NCBI GenBank assembly: GCA_049323895.1
Contig: JBMOKT010000008.1
Span: forward strand, 186,001-250,000
DNA length: 64,000 nucleotides
Direction: 5' to 3'
From: JBMOKT01 sp049323895
Lineage (GTDB): Bacteria; Bacillota; Peptococcia; Peptococcales; BICA1-8
The position numbers and the translations under genes were made by a program. Each line of letters begins with the position of its first letter. Position 1 is the first letter of the stretch. This document shows, piece after piece, positions 53,153 to 61,539 of the stretch. Below the pieces are notes generated by a model, which saw only the letters and a program-made list of their open reading frames with translations, was not told the DNA's origin and made no database searches.

Positions 53153-53356
53153 CTACCCTCCGGAGAGAATTGGGAGAACCTGAATAAAATCGTCTTTTCC
53201 TAGTACAAAGTCCAAATCATTCACTATTCCGGCATTATTTTTTAAAACAAGTACCTCATCATATGAAATATCAAGAAAATTAAGCAATTCTCGTAAAGTC
53301 ATTGCCTGCTCGATTTCTAATTCCTTCTGATATGGATAAATTACTTTTATTTTCAT
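53153..53356 (-). CDS. ThiS/MoaD-like ubiquitin-fold protein
   Basis: A 67-aa beta-grasp protein ending in LPILSGG, the C-terminal Gly-Gly used by ThiS and MoaD for adenylation and sulfur carriage. Body: MKIKVIYPYQKELEIEQ, LRELLNFL, VLVLKNNAGIVND. ATG 53356 follows GAGGTGAG; a GTG-type start at 53365 lies before it. It lies 11 nt behind allH and before pucR. No ThiF/MoeB-like E1 is near. It might supply sulfur for a cofactor (molybdopterin/tungstopterin or thio-modified) or tag a protein; unknown. Confidence 0.75.
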   Translation of the reverse strand: MKIKVIYPYQKELEIEQAMTLRELLNFLDISYDEVLVLKNNAGIVNDLDFVLGKDDFIQVLPILSGG

Positions 53357-53367
53357 TTGTCTCACCT

Positions 53368-54285
53368 CTAATTAACATTTGCCGAAGAAATATTGCCCTC
53401 GAAGAAATCCAATCCAAAAAACAAACCGGTCAAAAAATCCTGTCCCGAGGAGTGACCTATGGATGAAATTATAGGCAACGATTTCTCAAACAGTACCAGG
53501 TTATCCTCATTAAGTGCAACTATGAGATGAAAGACAGGCATTGCAAAATTATGTTTAAAAAAATAATTAATAAATTCACAACTGATTTCCGTGGTAGATT
53601 TCTTCGCTATCCCTAAGATTTGATGTTTTATGTTCTCTATCATTATACTATAATTTTTCTTTATAGAAAGAATGGTTAAAAACCCCAACAGCAGGTCATC
53701 CCCGCTAGGAGTGAGCCCCATACCCAGACCCAATAGTTTGCTTATTCCTGTTACTATAAGATTTTCATCTTGATTGAGAAAGCCTTGCTTACTGATGTTT
53801 AATGCCTTAGATATTTCATTAGCCAAAGCTTTTTCAATTGGTGTAATGTTTTCCGAGGCGTCACCCATAATTATGTCATAAAGTTTTGCCGGCTTTTGCT
53901 GAAAAAAAATACCCAATGACGTTTTATAATCAGCAATTTTTATTTCATGTTTTTTTATGCTAATATAGGTAGAAAATTTTTGTGCGTCTCTAAGGAAAAA
54001 GGAATTCCCGCCGATTTTTAAACCATTGGTTACAGAGTTAAAAAAAACCGGCTCGCCCGGTTTAAAAGATAAAGAATAAATGTCGCCAAGCTGAGGCAAG
54101 CATAAGCTCATGGGTGTTTTAGCAACTTTAGCTGTCTGGATGGTTAAAATTGGCCCTTCAGTAAGTTTAATATTACAGGAGGAATTAAAAACCGAGTGGA
54201 TTGTTCCAATTTTACCATCAGGGCAGTTTGACAGGATGCTTGCCGCCATTAGGCTGATTTCTGAAACTGGGTAAACGTTATACAT
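53368..54285 (-). CDS. allH: AllH/YlbF (DUF2877) carbamoyltransferase subunit
   Basis: A 305-aa DUF2877 protein. The hallmark GLGMGLTPSGDDLLLGFL is present at about residues 185-202. In E. coli this third protein (AllH, formerly YlbF) is needed with FdrA and AllG for oxamate carbamoyltransferase. Only one allH serves two FdrA-AllG pairs here, and it is not in their operon but in the allH-thiS-pucR unit. GGGGAA lies before the ATG; a terminator lies just upstream. Confidence 0.82.
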   Translation of the reverse strand: MYNVYPVSEISLMAASILSNCPDGKIGTIHSVFNSSCNIKLTEGPILTIQTAKVAKTPMSLCLPQLGDIYSLSFKPGEPVFFNSVTNGLKIGGNSFFLRDAQKFSTYISIKKHEIKIADYKTSLGIFFQQKPAKLYDIIMGDASENITPIEKALANEISKALNISKQGFLNQDENLIVTGISKLLGLGMGLTPSGDDLLLGFLTILSIKKNYSIMIENIKHQILGIAKKSTTEISCEFINYFFKHNFAMPVFHLIVALNEDNLVLFEKSLPIISSIGHSSGQDFLTGLFFGLDFFEGNISSANVN

Positions 54286-54310
54286 TACTATTCCCCACTT
54301 TTGTTTTTGG

Positions 54311-54338
54311 AAAAAGGCGCCTTAAAGACGCCTTTAGT
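54311..54338 (-). terminator. Terminator behind the AtzC/CodA-like gene
   Basis: Minus strand AAAGGCG-...-CGCCTTTTTCC hairpin (54329-54335 with 54313-54319) with a T-run. It separates the ring-opening and amidohydrolase genes from allH. Confidence 0.7.
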
Positions 54339-54353
54339 TAATTCCAAGCCTTT

Positions 54354-55499
54354 TTATAATACCCTTCGTTGAATAAGCTTAGACGTACGGAATATATCCT
54401 CTGGATTTTTACAGCCTAAAATAGTTAAGTTAGGCTTATTTCCTTCTTTTATGGCAAATCTTTCTACATTAACAAGGTTGAGAGGAGTTTGTGTCAGCAT
54501 CCTAAAAATCTTTTCCAAGTCGGAATTTGCATAAAAACGGTGTACATAGGTCAAAAGATAGGCTGCCTCAAAAAGGTTGCCGTTGCCAAGGGGGTTAAAG
54601 AGGTCTTGAATATTGTCAGTCCCCAGTGAAACATTAATTCCCGCCTCTAAAAGCTTCTTTACTTCAGTAAGCTTTCTAGTGGCAATAGCCGTAGGACAAA
54701 CTATAACATTGATATCGGCTTCCTTGATACCCTTTATATCCTTTTTGACCTCTTCTTCCGAAATTACCGGAAGTGAACAGCAGTGGATAGCGTTAACACG
54801 CCCCTGAAAACCCTCACCAATTGTTTTTTCAATCAGGTAAGGAAGCATATGATCATCAGGTCTTCCTGTTTCATCAGCGTGAAAGTCCATATCTACATCA
54901 AAGGTTTTAGCCAATGCAAATATAGTATCAATATGCTCTCTCTTTCTGTCAGCATCCATGCTGGTATGACCGCCCACACTGTCAGCCCCCATCCGCAAGG
55001 CTTCTTCCAGAAGCTCTTTGGTTTCGGGAAATCGATTAAAACCCTCCTGACAAAAAGCTACTACATGAATATCCATAAAATCAGATACTTCTTGTTTTAA
55101 TTCCAATACAGCCTCAATCCCTTTTAATCCAACCAGAGGGTCTACATCTACATTAGTCCTGATGCCAATAACACCATTGGAGCTGGAAAGTTCTACAACT
55201 TTTCTAGCTCGTTCTTTGATATCCTCTTTAGTAAAACCCCCTTTTAGATCCCTAACCCAGCCTGCTCGAACAGGAGGAGCTTCGTCAACATAAGGTTTTC
55301 TATCGATAATCAAAGACTTGTCTATATGGGCATGGGCATTAATCACACCATTGATAACCAGGTTTCCCTCGGCATCAATAACTTCAGCTGAATTTATCTC
55401 AAGGTCCGGACCTATTTTTTTGATAATATTGTTTTCAAGATAGATATCCTGTAATCCTTTACCATCATGAAAATTTGCATTTTTTATTAATACATTCAC
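54354..55499 (-). CDS. Cytosine-deaminase/AtzC-like amidohydrolase
   Basis: A 381-aa amidohydrolase of the CodA/AtzC branch, with metal ligands HAHID (H56, H58), the catalytic-acid stretch DFHADETGRPDDH, a later His in HCCSLP and the Asp in SLGTDNIQDLF. Relatives deaminate cytosine or isocytosine, or remove alkylamines from triazines to yield cyanuric acid. GTG 55499 follows GGGGGT at 7 nt; the open frame to 55529 lies before the site. It is 13 nt behind the ring-opening hydrolase, so it likely makes that enzyme's cyclic substrate. Which ring is unknown. Confidence 0.8.
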   Translation of the reverse strand: MNVLIKNANFHDGKGLQDIYLENNIIKKIGPDLEINSAEVIDAEGNLVINGVINAHAHIDKSLIIDRKPYVDEAPPVRAGWVRDLKGGFTKEDIKERARKVVELSSSNGVIGIRTNVDVDPLVGLKGIEAVLELKQEVSDFMDIHVVAFCQEGFNRFPETKELLEEALRMGADSVGGHTSMDADRKREHIDTIFALAKTFDVDMDFHADETGRPDDHMLPYLIEKTIGEGFQGRVNAIHCCSLPVISEEEVKKDIKGIKEADINVIVCPTAIATRKLTEVKKLLEAGINVSLGTDNIQDLFNPLGNGNLFEAAYLLTYVHRFYANSDLEKIFRMLTQTPLNLVNVERFAIKEGNKPNLTILGCKNPEDIFRTSKLIQRRVL

Positions 55500-55512
55500 C
55501 AGTAGACCCCCT

Positions 55513-56613
55513 TTATTCAGCCTTAGCAATTACGGCCAGGAGATTTGCCCCTAGAGGACCTTGGTGTTCTGCTCCTGCCGAGGCTAAAATCATAGGGTCG
55601 CCAATCAGTGAAGCTACCACAGCGTTCGCTACTGCCTTAGCAATAATTCCAGAATAACCAGCTAAGAAGTCACTCTTAATAGTGTTTCTTCTGCCTCTTA
55701 CTGCCCCTACCGAATCTGCACCTGCGTTAATAAAAATATTAACTATTTTTGCAGCTTCTTCTTTAGAAGGCATACAGTCAAAATTAAGACCGGCACTTCT
55801 TAGAGCATCCTTAGCTCCCTCAACATCCAACTGATCCTTCATTACACCGCTGCCCACATAATATTTGCTTATTGATTTAGCTGAGTTGCCCATAAGTACT
55901 ATGCGGCAGGCAACCTGTTCACCGCCGGCTGATGTGGAAGCCTTGTTGGAATACAAATCCCAATTGCTGCAGATATCTTCCTGTTTTAGGGCATTAAAGT
56001 CAACCTCACCCAAAGCAACTGCAACACCTAGAGCAGCAGCACCCTTTGCCAGGGAACTAGCCTTTCCTAAATCTTCAGAAACAACTGATTTGCCCCTGCT
56101 TTTTGCATCTTGAACTCTGGCACCGGTCATGGCAGGAAGCTTTACTTCAACACAATGTACGTCTTCAATATTATCAATACCGGCATCTGCCATAGCTGCT
56201 TTAACTGCTTCCGCAACCAGGCGCACCTGTTCTAAAGTGCCATATTCTTCCGGTTTAAGCACAGGGGTGTTGGTTATTCCAATAGAAAAACGTTTTGTTG
56301 TATTTTCTGCCTGGTCTGCTAACCTTTTCCTGGTAAACACTGTATAGTGGGGGCTCATTAGGCCGCCTGTCAGTCCGATCATCAGCATAGGAATACTATC
56401 AAACACTTCTTGTCTAGAAATACCTAGTTTTTCCGATAAAAGTACTTGAAAAGCTAAGGTAGCATAACCCCGATCATGTCCATCACCCTCTGTTTGAGCG
56501 ATGATTGCTGCTATTTCCTGGGGAATTACTTCACCTTGATTAATTAGTTTCTCCAATCCCGAAACATCTCCAGGGTGGGCCATCGGTACTTTAAAAACAT
56601 TTACATCAAACAA
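55513..56613 (-). CDS. Ring-opening amidohydrolase, cyanuric acid hydrolase/barbiturase family
   Basis: A 366-aa protein of the AtzD/TrzD/barbiturase family, a three-repeat fold found in few genomes. Members open cyanuric acid to carboxybiuret (then biuret) or barbiturate to ureidomalonate. Clear marks are SPHYTVF (repeat 1), VKLPAMTG and ASTSAGGEQ (repeat 2), GAVRGRRN and ASAGAEHQGP (repeat 3). Repeats 2 and 3 keep their Lys (K158, K284) and Ser (226-228 region, S345). In repeat 1 the Lys of the usual GKTEG reads Gln40 (AQTEG) and the Ser of SGGTEG reads Ile79 (IGLTGG). It starts with TTG, GGAGGTG at 7 nt. Exact substrate undetermined. Confidence 0.85.
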   Translation of the reverse strand: MFDVNVFKVPMAHPGDVSGLEKLINQGEVIPQEIAAIIAQTEGDGHDRGYATLAFQVLLSEKLGISRQEVFDSIPMLMIGLTGGLMSPHYTVFTRKRLADQAENTTKRFSIGITNTPVLKPEEYGTLEQVRLVAEAVKAAMADAGIDNIEDVHCVEVKLPAMTGARVQDAKSRGKSVVSEDLGKASSLAKGAAALGVAVALGEVDFNALKQEDICSNWDLYSNKASTSAGGEQVACRIVLMGNSAKSISKYYVGSGVMKDQLDVEGAKDALRSAGLNFDCMPSKEEAAKIVNIFINAGADSVGAVRGRRNTIKSDFLAGYSGIIAKAVANAVVASLIGDPMILASAGAEHQGPLGANLLAVIAKAE

Positions 56614-56718
56614 TCCACTGCACCTCCAGGTTTTTGAAATTTAATTTATACAGTCCTTAGCATAACACAGGGAGTGTGAGAGGTCATTGTGATTAATACC
56701 TTCCCAAAATAATATTGG

Positions 56719-56735
56719 TTGTGCATTTTGCACAA
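56719..56735. promoter_or_regulatory. Candidate operator upstream of the ring-opening hydrolase
   Basis: TTGTGCATTTTGCACAA, a perfect 7-bp inverted repeat around TTT, 106 nt before the hydrolase start. It resembles the one upstream of fdrA1 in 15 of 17 positions. Confidence 0.6.
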
Positions 56736-56742
56736 TTTTTAA

Positions 56743-57312
56743 TTACCTGCTGCCCGGCTTGTCAATGGGAATTCCCTTTTTACACAAAGGGCATTCCTCC
56801 GGAGCATAGTTGTTCATTGTAACCTTCACCAGTGCCTGGAAGGGAACAGATATTACTGCCTTTCCATTGCTTCTATCCACGATGGCTCCAACACCGATAA
56901 CCTTTCCGCCGCTGCTTTCCACTAAATCAATAACTTCCTGGGATGATCCGCCTGTTGTTATTACATCTTCCACCACTAATACTCTCTGGCCTGGTTCAAT
57001 CTTAAACATCCTTCTCAGTTTAATTTTCCCGTTTTCCCGCTCAGCAAATAAACCAGGAATACCTAAATGTCTAGCTACCTCATATGCTACGATGATTCCA
57101 CCCAGAGCAGGTCCAATCACTAAATCGGGCTTTTCCTCGCGAAATATCTCGGCAATAGCCTGACAAACTTTTTCAGATAAGGTGGGTTGGGCTAACAATA
57201 GGGCGCATTGAATATAAACCTCACTGTGCAAACCCGATGTAAAGACAAAATGTCCTTCCTTCAATGCATCTACTTCTTTTAACATGCTGATTATTTCTTC
57301 ACCTTTTACCAT
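56743..57312 (-). CDS. pyrE: Orotate phosphoribosyltransferase
   Basis: A 189-aa enzyme that joins orotate and PRPP to give OMP. PRPP motif VLVVEDVITTGGSS and N-terminal GHFVFTSGLHSEVYIQ (substrate loop) are present. Last gene of the pyr operon, starting right at the pyrF stop. C-terminal four-Cys-like end (CPLCKKG) resembles the extended archaeal/clostridial form. GGAG precedes the ATG. Confidence 0.94.
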   Translation of the reverse strand: MVKGEEIISMLKEVDALKEGHFVFTSGLHSEVYIQCALLLAQPTLSEKVCQAIAEIFREEKPDLVIGPALGGIIVAYEVARHLGIPGLFAERENGKIKLRRMFKIEPGQRVLVVEDVITTGGSSQEVIDLVESSGGKVIGVGAIVDRSNGKAVISVPFQALVKVTMNNYAPEECPLCKKGIPIDKPGSR

Positions 57313-57313
57313 A

Positions 57314-58027
57314 CTACTCTTCTCCTTCCATTTCTTTTATTATCTGCAAAGCAGCTTGTGGGGGATTGGCATGCCCTGTTATGGGTCTTCCTATAACAAG
57401 GTAGTCTACCCCTATCTTTACTGCTTCTTCAGGTGTGGTAATTCTCTTTTGGTCTCCTAATTCTGCCCAGCGGGGTCTTACTCCCGGACACACCGTCAGA
57501 AAGCCTTGTCCACATGCCTCTTTAATTTCCTTAACTTCCTGGGGAGAGCATACTATCCCATCCAGACCTGAACTTTGGGAGATTTTGGCCCAGTTAAGAA
57601 CAGTTTCACCAATGGTATAGCGATGCCCCATTTGGGAAAAACCATCCTCGTTAAGGCTTGTTAAAACTGTCACAGCAATTACCCGGGGTGGTTTTATCCT
57701 ATTCCGGTCTGCGGCAGACTGGACAGTCTCCATGGTAGTTAAAAGCATTTCTTCTCCACCGGAAGCGTGGACATTAAACATATCTACTCCTAACCCAGTG
57801 GCCCACTTTGCTGCCTGAGCAACTGTGTTGGGTATATCGTGGAATTTGAGGTCCAAAAATATCTTTTTATCCTTTATTTTTAAATAATCCAGAACCTCCC
57901 CCCTGGTGTTCAGGAACAATTCCAGCCCTACTTTGTAATAGCTGACTGTTTCACCTAAAATATCAATCATTTCCTTGGCTTTTGTCAGACTGGGTACATC
58001 TAACGCCAGTATAAGTCTGTCTCTCAT
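57314..58027 (-). CDS. pyrF: Orotidine 5'-phosphate decarboxylase
   Basis: A 237-aa decarboxylase producing UMP. Catalytic DLKFHDIPNT (K and D network), LALDVPS near the start, GVRPRWAELGDQKRI toward the end. The second of two adjacent ATGs is better spaced from AGGAG. It lies about 290 nt after carB, behind a repeat-rich gap, and next to pyrE. Confidence 0.94.
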   Translation of the reverse strand: MRDRLILALDVPSLTKAKEMIDILGETVSYYKVGLELFLNTRGEVLDYLKIKDKKIFLDLKFHDIPNTVAQAAKWATGLGVDMFNVHASGGEEMLLTTMETVQSAADRNRIKPPRVIAVTVLTSLNEDGFSQMGHRYTIGETVLNWAKISQSSGLDGIVCSPQEVKEIKEACGQGFLTVCPGVRPRWAELGDQKRITTPEEAVKIGVDYLVIGRPITGHANPPQAALQIIKEMEGEE

Positions 58028-58030
58028 CAT

Positions 58031-58316
58031 CTCTCTCCTTTCGATTCCTATGGGGTATATCTGATTGTCAGTGTGACGGCTTGTGTCGGGGGACGGTTCT
58101 CTGACACGGTTTTCGTCTGCTCGTCTTTTAAGTTAGGGATGCATCTGCTTAAAGGCAATACTGCATGATGCATCCGATGATTGACAATCTTTATTGATGC
58201 ATCCTTTAAGCTAATCCCGGAAGTAGATTCGTCAGCCTGATTTCACATTCATGTGATGCATCCCAAAATCTAACCCTCAAGCAGATGCCAGGTTTTTCTC
58301 TTTCACTCGCCCACTT
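58031..58316. repeat. Repeat-rich gap inside the pyr operon
   Basis: This gap between carB and pyrF contains GTGTC...GACAC (58084-58106) around GGGGGACGGTTCTC, a short element seen widely in clostridia, then four GATGCATC palindromes (near 58139, 58168, 58196, 58255), three as TGATGCATCC. AAGCAGATGC at 58289 is the complement of GCATCTGCTT at 58141, so the whole can fold as a large stem. No gene was seen. Confidence 0.55.
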
Positions 58317-61300
58317 CTAATATTCCTGCAGCGGTTTCACTTTAATCATCGATTCTAGAACCTCTACTACGGCTACAACCAAATCCAGCGAGGTTAGGGA
58401 GGGCACATTAAATTCCACCGCCGCTCTGCGGATTCTAAAGCCGTCCCTGGCCGGGATTTTTCCCCTGGTCAGGGTGTTAACTACTAAATCAATTTCCCCT
58501 TTTTTTATTACATCCACCACATGGGGGCTGCCTTCTTTAATTTTATTGACCTCCCGTACATCCAAGCCATTATTCCGTAAAAATTGTGCGGTGCCGCTGG
58601 TGGCCACCAGATTAAAACCCAGAGCCGTTAATCTTTTTAAAATAGGCAAGGTCTCTTCCTTATCCTTATCAGCAATTGTTGCCAGTACATTTCCCCGGCG
58701 GGGAATTACATATCCTGCCGCGATTAAAGCTTTATACAGGGCTTTTTTGGGGTCCTTATCGAGTCCTAATACCTCCCCTGTGGATTTCATTTCCGGTCCT
58801 AAGGATGTTTCCACATCAATCAGTTTGCTGAAGGAAAATACGGGCATCTTAACCGCCGTTACATCCTTGGCCTTGACCAGTCCCGGCGTATAACCTAATT
58901 CCTGCAGAGTTTGACCCAAAATAACCTGGGTGGCTAATTCCATCATAGGAATCCCTGTTACCTTGCTTAAATAAGGTACTGTCCTGCTGGAGCGAGGATT
59001 AACCTCAATAACAAATATTTCACCGTCATGTATTACATATTGAATATTTATTAGTCCTTTTATCTTCAATGCCCGGGACAGTTTTTCCGTATTTTCCACC
59101 AGCTTATTAATTTCCTCTTCCTTAAGAGACAGGGGCGGATAAACTGCAGTACTGTCCCCCGAGTGAACGCCTGCCCTTTCAATATGCTCCATTATCCCTG
59201 GAATAAGAACCTCATTGCCGTCACAAACAGCGTCTACTTCAACTTCCATGCCTGTTAAATACCTGTCCACCAAGACGGGATGGGCGGGAGAAATTTTAAC
59301 CGCATTGGCCAGATATCCTTCCAGTTCCTCCAGGGAATAAACTATTTCCATGGCCCTGCCTCCTAATACATAGGACGGTCTGACCAAAACCGGAAATCCT
59401 AATTGACCTGCAATATTTTTTGCCTCATCCACTGTGCGGGCAGTCCTACCCGCTGGCCGGGCAAGACCCAGCTCTTCCAAAATTGCATCGAATTTTTCCC
59501 TGTCTTCAGCAGAATCAATATTTTCCACCTGAGTGCCTAAAATAGTTACTCCCGCATCGTGCAAGGGTCTTGCTAGGTTTATGGCAGTCTGACCGCCAAA
59601 TTGGGCAATTACTCCCAGGGGCTTTTCCCTTTCTATAACATTTAACACATCCTCTTTGGTCAGGGGTTCAAAATACAGCTTATCGGATGTATCAAAATCG
59701 GTGCTTACCGTTTCCGGATTATTATTTATTACTATAGACGCATAACCCGCTTTCTTTAGACCCCAGGCACAATGAACTGAACAGTAATCAAACTCTATAC
59801 CCTGCCCGATGCGAATGGGACCACTTCCTAACACCAGGATTTTTTTTTCTCCAGGGTCAGACTCCACCTCATCTTGCTCGTTGTAGCTGGAATAATAGTA
59901 AGGTGTAACTGCTTCGAACTCACCGGCACAGGTATCTACCATTCTGAATACTGCCTGATGGTTTAACTTTTTCCTCAGTTCATAGACCTCTTGTTCAGTG
60001 ACACCCCAGCATTGGGCAAGCTGTAAATCACTAAAACCCAGTTCCTTGGCTTCTATCAGCCTTTCACTATCAAACTTGTTCTGAGGGAGGATTTCTTTTT
60101 CCCACTTCACCAGCCTGGCAAATTTATTAAGAAAAAATAAGTCAATTTCTGTGAGTTTATGGATTTCTTCTATCGAATACCCTCTGGACAAGGCTTCTCC
60201 CACTAAAAACAGCCGCTCGTCATCGGGGTTTATCAGTCTTTCCTCCAGTTCTTCTTTACTAATTCCCTGGAATTGGGGATTGAGCAGACCCTTAACATCC
60301 AATTCCAGGGAACGTATTCCCTTTTGCAAAGCCATTTCCAAATTACGACCGATAGCCATGACCTCACCTGTTGCCTTCATCTGGGAGCCCAGCCTTCTAT
60401 TCGCGGCCTGGAATTTATCAAAAGGCCAGCGGGGTATTTTAACAACCACATAATCCAAAGCAGGTTCAAAGGCTGCTAGAGTTTTATGGGTCACACTATT
60501 TGGTATTTCATCCAGATTATAACCTAAAGCTATCTTGGCGGCAATCTTAGCAATGGGGTAACCTGTAGCCTTGGAAGCAAGTGCACTAGACCTGCTTACT
60601 CTGGGATTGACCTCGATTACTATATATTCCAGTTTATCAGGATTAAGGGCAAACTGGACATTACAGCCCCCCTCTATTCCTAATGCCCTGATTATCTTAA
60701 TGGAGGATGTACGCAGCAATTGATATTCTGCATCGGTTAAGGTTTGGGTAGGGGCGACAACAATACTGTCTCCCGTATGCACACCAACGGGGTCAATGTT
60801 TTCCATATTACAGATAGTAATACAGGTGTCATTGGCATCCCGCATTACTTCATACTCTATTTCCTTCCAGCCTTTAACGCTTTTCTCAATCAGCACCTGG
60901 CTTATGGCACTGTATCGAAGTCCCTTAGATACAATTTCCTTTAGTTCTTCGTCAGAGTGGGCAAAGCCTCCTCCAGAACCACCCAATGTATATGCGGGGC
61001 GGATTATGAGAGGATAGCCTATTTGTTCTGCCAACTGATGAGCTTCTTCGTGACTTGCAGCAATTCCGCTTTGGGGAATAGGCTCATTAATTTCCAGCAA
61101 TAAATCTTTGAACATTTCCCTGTCTTCAGCTTTCTGGATTGCTTCCAGGGGTGTACCTAGCAATTTGACGCCGGCTTTTTCCAAGATTCCGCTTTCAGCC
61201 AGTTCTTTAGCCAGATTAAGTCCAACTTGTCCGCCCAAGGTTGCCAAAAGCCCCTGAGGGCGTTCGGCGAAAATAATTTCTTCTAAAAACTCTTTTGTTA

Positions 61301-61505
61301 ATGGTTCTATATATACCCGGTCGGCCATATTTTCATCAGTCATGATGGTAGCAGGATTGCTGTTGACTAAGACAACTTCAATTCCCTCATCCTTTAATGC
61401 ACGACAGGCTTGGGTTCCTGCATAATCGAATTCCGCTGCCTGACCGATAATTATGGGACCGGAACCTATTACCATAACTTTTTTTATGTCGCAACGTTTA
61501 GGCAT
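58317..61505 (-). CDS. carB: Carbamoyl-phosphate synthase large subunit
   Basis: A 1062-aa enzyme making carbamoyl phosphate from ammonia, bicarbonate and two ATP. Both ATP-grasp halves are visible: VMVIGSGPIIIGQAAEFDYAG at the start and VLGSGPIRIGQGIEFDYC near residue 555; GGSGGGFA and VNPRVSRSSALASKATGYPIA, plus the C-terminal methylglyoxal-synthase-like allosteric domain (about 935-1062). Full length. The second ATG is better spaced from AAAGGAG. It lies 34 nt behind carA. Confidence 0.96.
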   Translation of the reverse strand: MPKRCDIKKVMVIGSGPIIIGQAAEFDYAGTQACRALKDEGIEVVLVNSNPATIMTDENMADRVYIEPLTKEFLEEIIFAERPQGLLATLGGQVGLNLAKELAESGILEKAGVKLLGTPLEAIQKAEDREMFKDLLLEINEPIPQSGIAASHEEAHQLAEQIGYPLIIRPAYTLGGSGGGFAHSDEELKEIVSKGLRYSAISQVLIEKSVKGWKEIEYEVMRDANDTCITICNMENIDPVGVHTGDSIVVAPTQTLTDAEYQLLRTSSIKIIRALGIEGGCNVQFALNPDKLEYIVIEVNPRVSRSSALASKATGYPIAKIAAKIALGYNLDEIPNSVTHKTLAAFEPALDYVVVKIPRWPFDKFQAANRRLGSQMKATGEVMAIGRNLEMALQKGIRSLELDVKGLLNPQFQGISKEELEERLINPDDERLFLVGEALSRGYSIEEIHKLTEIDLFFLNKFARLVKWEKEILPQNKFDSERLIEAKELGFSDLQLAQCWGVTEQEVYELRKKLNHQAVFRMVDTCAGEFEAVTPYYYSSYNEQDEVESDPGEKKILVLGSGPIRIGQGIEFDYCSVHCAWGLKKAGYASIVINNNPETVSTDFDTSDKLYFEPLTKEDVLNVIEREKPLGVIAQFGGQTAINLARPLHDAGVTILGTQVENIDSAEDREKFDAILEELGLARPAGRTARTVDEAKNIAGQLGFPVLVRPSYVLGGRAMEIVYSLEELEGYLANAVKISPAHPVLVDRYLTGMEVEVDAVCDGNEVLIPGIMEHIERAGVHSGDSTAVYPPLSLKEEEINKLVENTEKLSRALKIKGLINIQYVIHDGEIFVIEVNPRSSRTVPYLSKVTGIPMMELATQVILGQTLQELGYTPGLVKAKDVTAVKMPVFSFSKLIDVETSLGPEMKSTGEVLGLDKDPKKALYKALIAAGYVIPRRGNVLATIADKDKEETLPILKRLTALGFNLVATSGTAQFLRNNGLDVREVNKIKEGSPHVVDVIKKGEIDLVVNTLTRGKIPARDGFRIRRAAVEFNVPSLTSLDLVVAVVEVLESMIKVKPLQEY

Positions 61506-61539
61506 CATTTTTCTCCTTTCGGGTAGTCTTTAGGGGGCG

